A stretch of 64,000 nucleotides of DNA. Origin: Chara braunii. Its lineage: Eukaryota > Streptophyta > Charophyceae > Charales > Characeae. Below the pieces are notes generated by a model that had not been told where the DNA came from, did no database searches, and saw only the letters and a program-made list of their open reading frames with translations. Position numbers and translations under genes: made by a program. How positions within the stretch are numbered: position 1 is the first letter of the stretch; each line of letters opens with the position of its first letter. Shown one piece after another: positions 63,681 to 64,000 of the stretch. The stretch is from positions 1,165,637 through 1,229,636 of the forward strand of contig BFEA01000271.1 in NCBI GenBank assembly GCA_003427395.1, given 5' to 3'.

Positions 63681-64000
63681 GCGCACTGAGAACGTGCCAG
63701 TGTGCTGCCTCCCTTCCGTACCGTCACCCGCAACGCCTGTGCACAACCAGCATGTAGCCAGCATCAGGCCAAAGTTGAGCCAGCGTCAAAGCAGCATAGC
63801 AAGACTGAATGCTTGACTCGCTCGAGGCCAGCCTTAAGTAGCAGTCGTCGAGGCTGTCTGACCTCGGGTGCCTTTCCCCCAGTCATCCAGATTGACTCAC
63901 ATCTCACAGCCCGGATTGTACATTTGCAGACTTCTCCCTTGGACCTGATGCTGTTTGGGTACCTGCATCCAAACAAGTGTGTGCTTGACCAGCAGCCTGG

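Larger units (their letters stand above)
62401..64000 (-). repeat. LTR at the right edge of the array (cut by the window end)
   Basis: Starts TGTTATCAAGAC and matches the other LTRs for 1,600 bp. By comparison about 70-80 bp are missing beyond the window. It is the 5' LTR of unit 7; whether an eighth unit follows cannot be seen. Confidence 0.8.

Noticed and set aside
1-64000. tRNA or rRNA genes
   Set aside because: No cloverleaf with A and B boxes or rRNA core motif was recognised by eye; a tRNAscan run would be decisive.

Overview
The window reads as repeat-rich nuclear DNA of a eukaryote. I found no host gene, rRNA, tRNA or CRISPR array. Nearly everything belongs to two LTR-retrotransposon families. 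A primer-binding site close to the plant tRNA-Asp type (15 of 18 positions against the remembered Athila/Tat/Ogre site), a chromodomain Ty3/gypsy family and a very large Tat-like element point to the green plant lineage. The internal pol sequences fit a charophyte such as Chara, but that genus-level guess is an inference with low confidence.

Family 1 is a chromodomain Ty3/gypsy element (chromovirus) on the minus strand. Read left to right, each unit runs LTR, chromodomain, integrase, RNase H, RT, protease, CCHC/gag, LTR. Seven units stand head to tail (about 675-6433, 8104-12487, 14182-18544, 18781-46856, 48531-51782, 53516-56319, 56556-62400). Neighbouring units share one LTR of about 1.67 kb (6434-8103, 12488-14181, 46857-48530, and 62401 to the window end) or a roughly 200-bp LTR remnant. 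This is the layout expected from unequal recombination. All units are broken by stops, frameshifts and deletions. A 1.73-kb block (51783-53515) is inverted. Two related 402- and 472-bp DNA-transposon-like inserts with 8-bp target duplications sit in units 3 and 4.

Family 2 is one giant plus-strand Tat/Ogre-like element (23080-44833, 21.75 kb) inserted in the gag/CCHC region of unit 4. It has 4.1-kb LTRs (23080-27207 and 40739-44833), a tRNA-Asp-like PBS (27211-27228) and a long leader. About 5 kb of compact accessory ORFs (28900-33946) follow, then gag (34596-36260), protease, RT-RNase H (36958-38637), integrase and an Arg-rich tail (to 40325). The accessory region is the most unusual part. 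It looks like two paralogous protein families amplified in tandem, with ORFs that overlap by 4-20 nt (several ATGA junctions) or lie 5-8 nt apart.

The assembly is imperfect here. There is a 185-N gap in the left giant LTR, an N at the same position in both giant LTRs, scattered Ns in unit 2, and an exact 90-bp duplication around a single N in unit 1. Age estimates from LTR identity and single-base frameshifts should be treated with caution.
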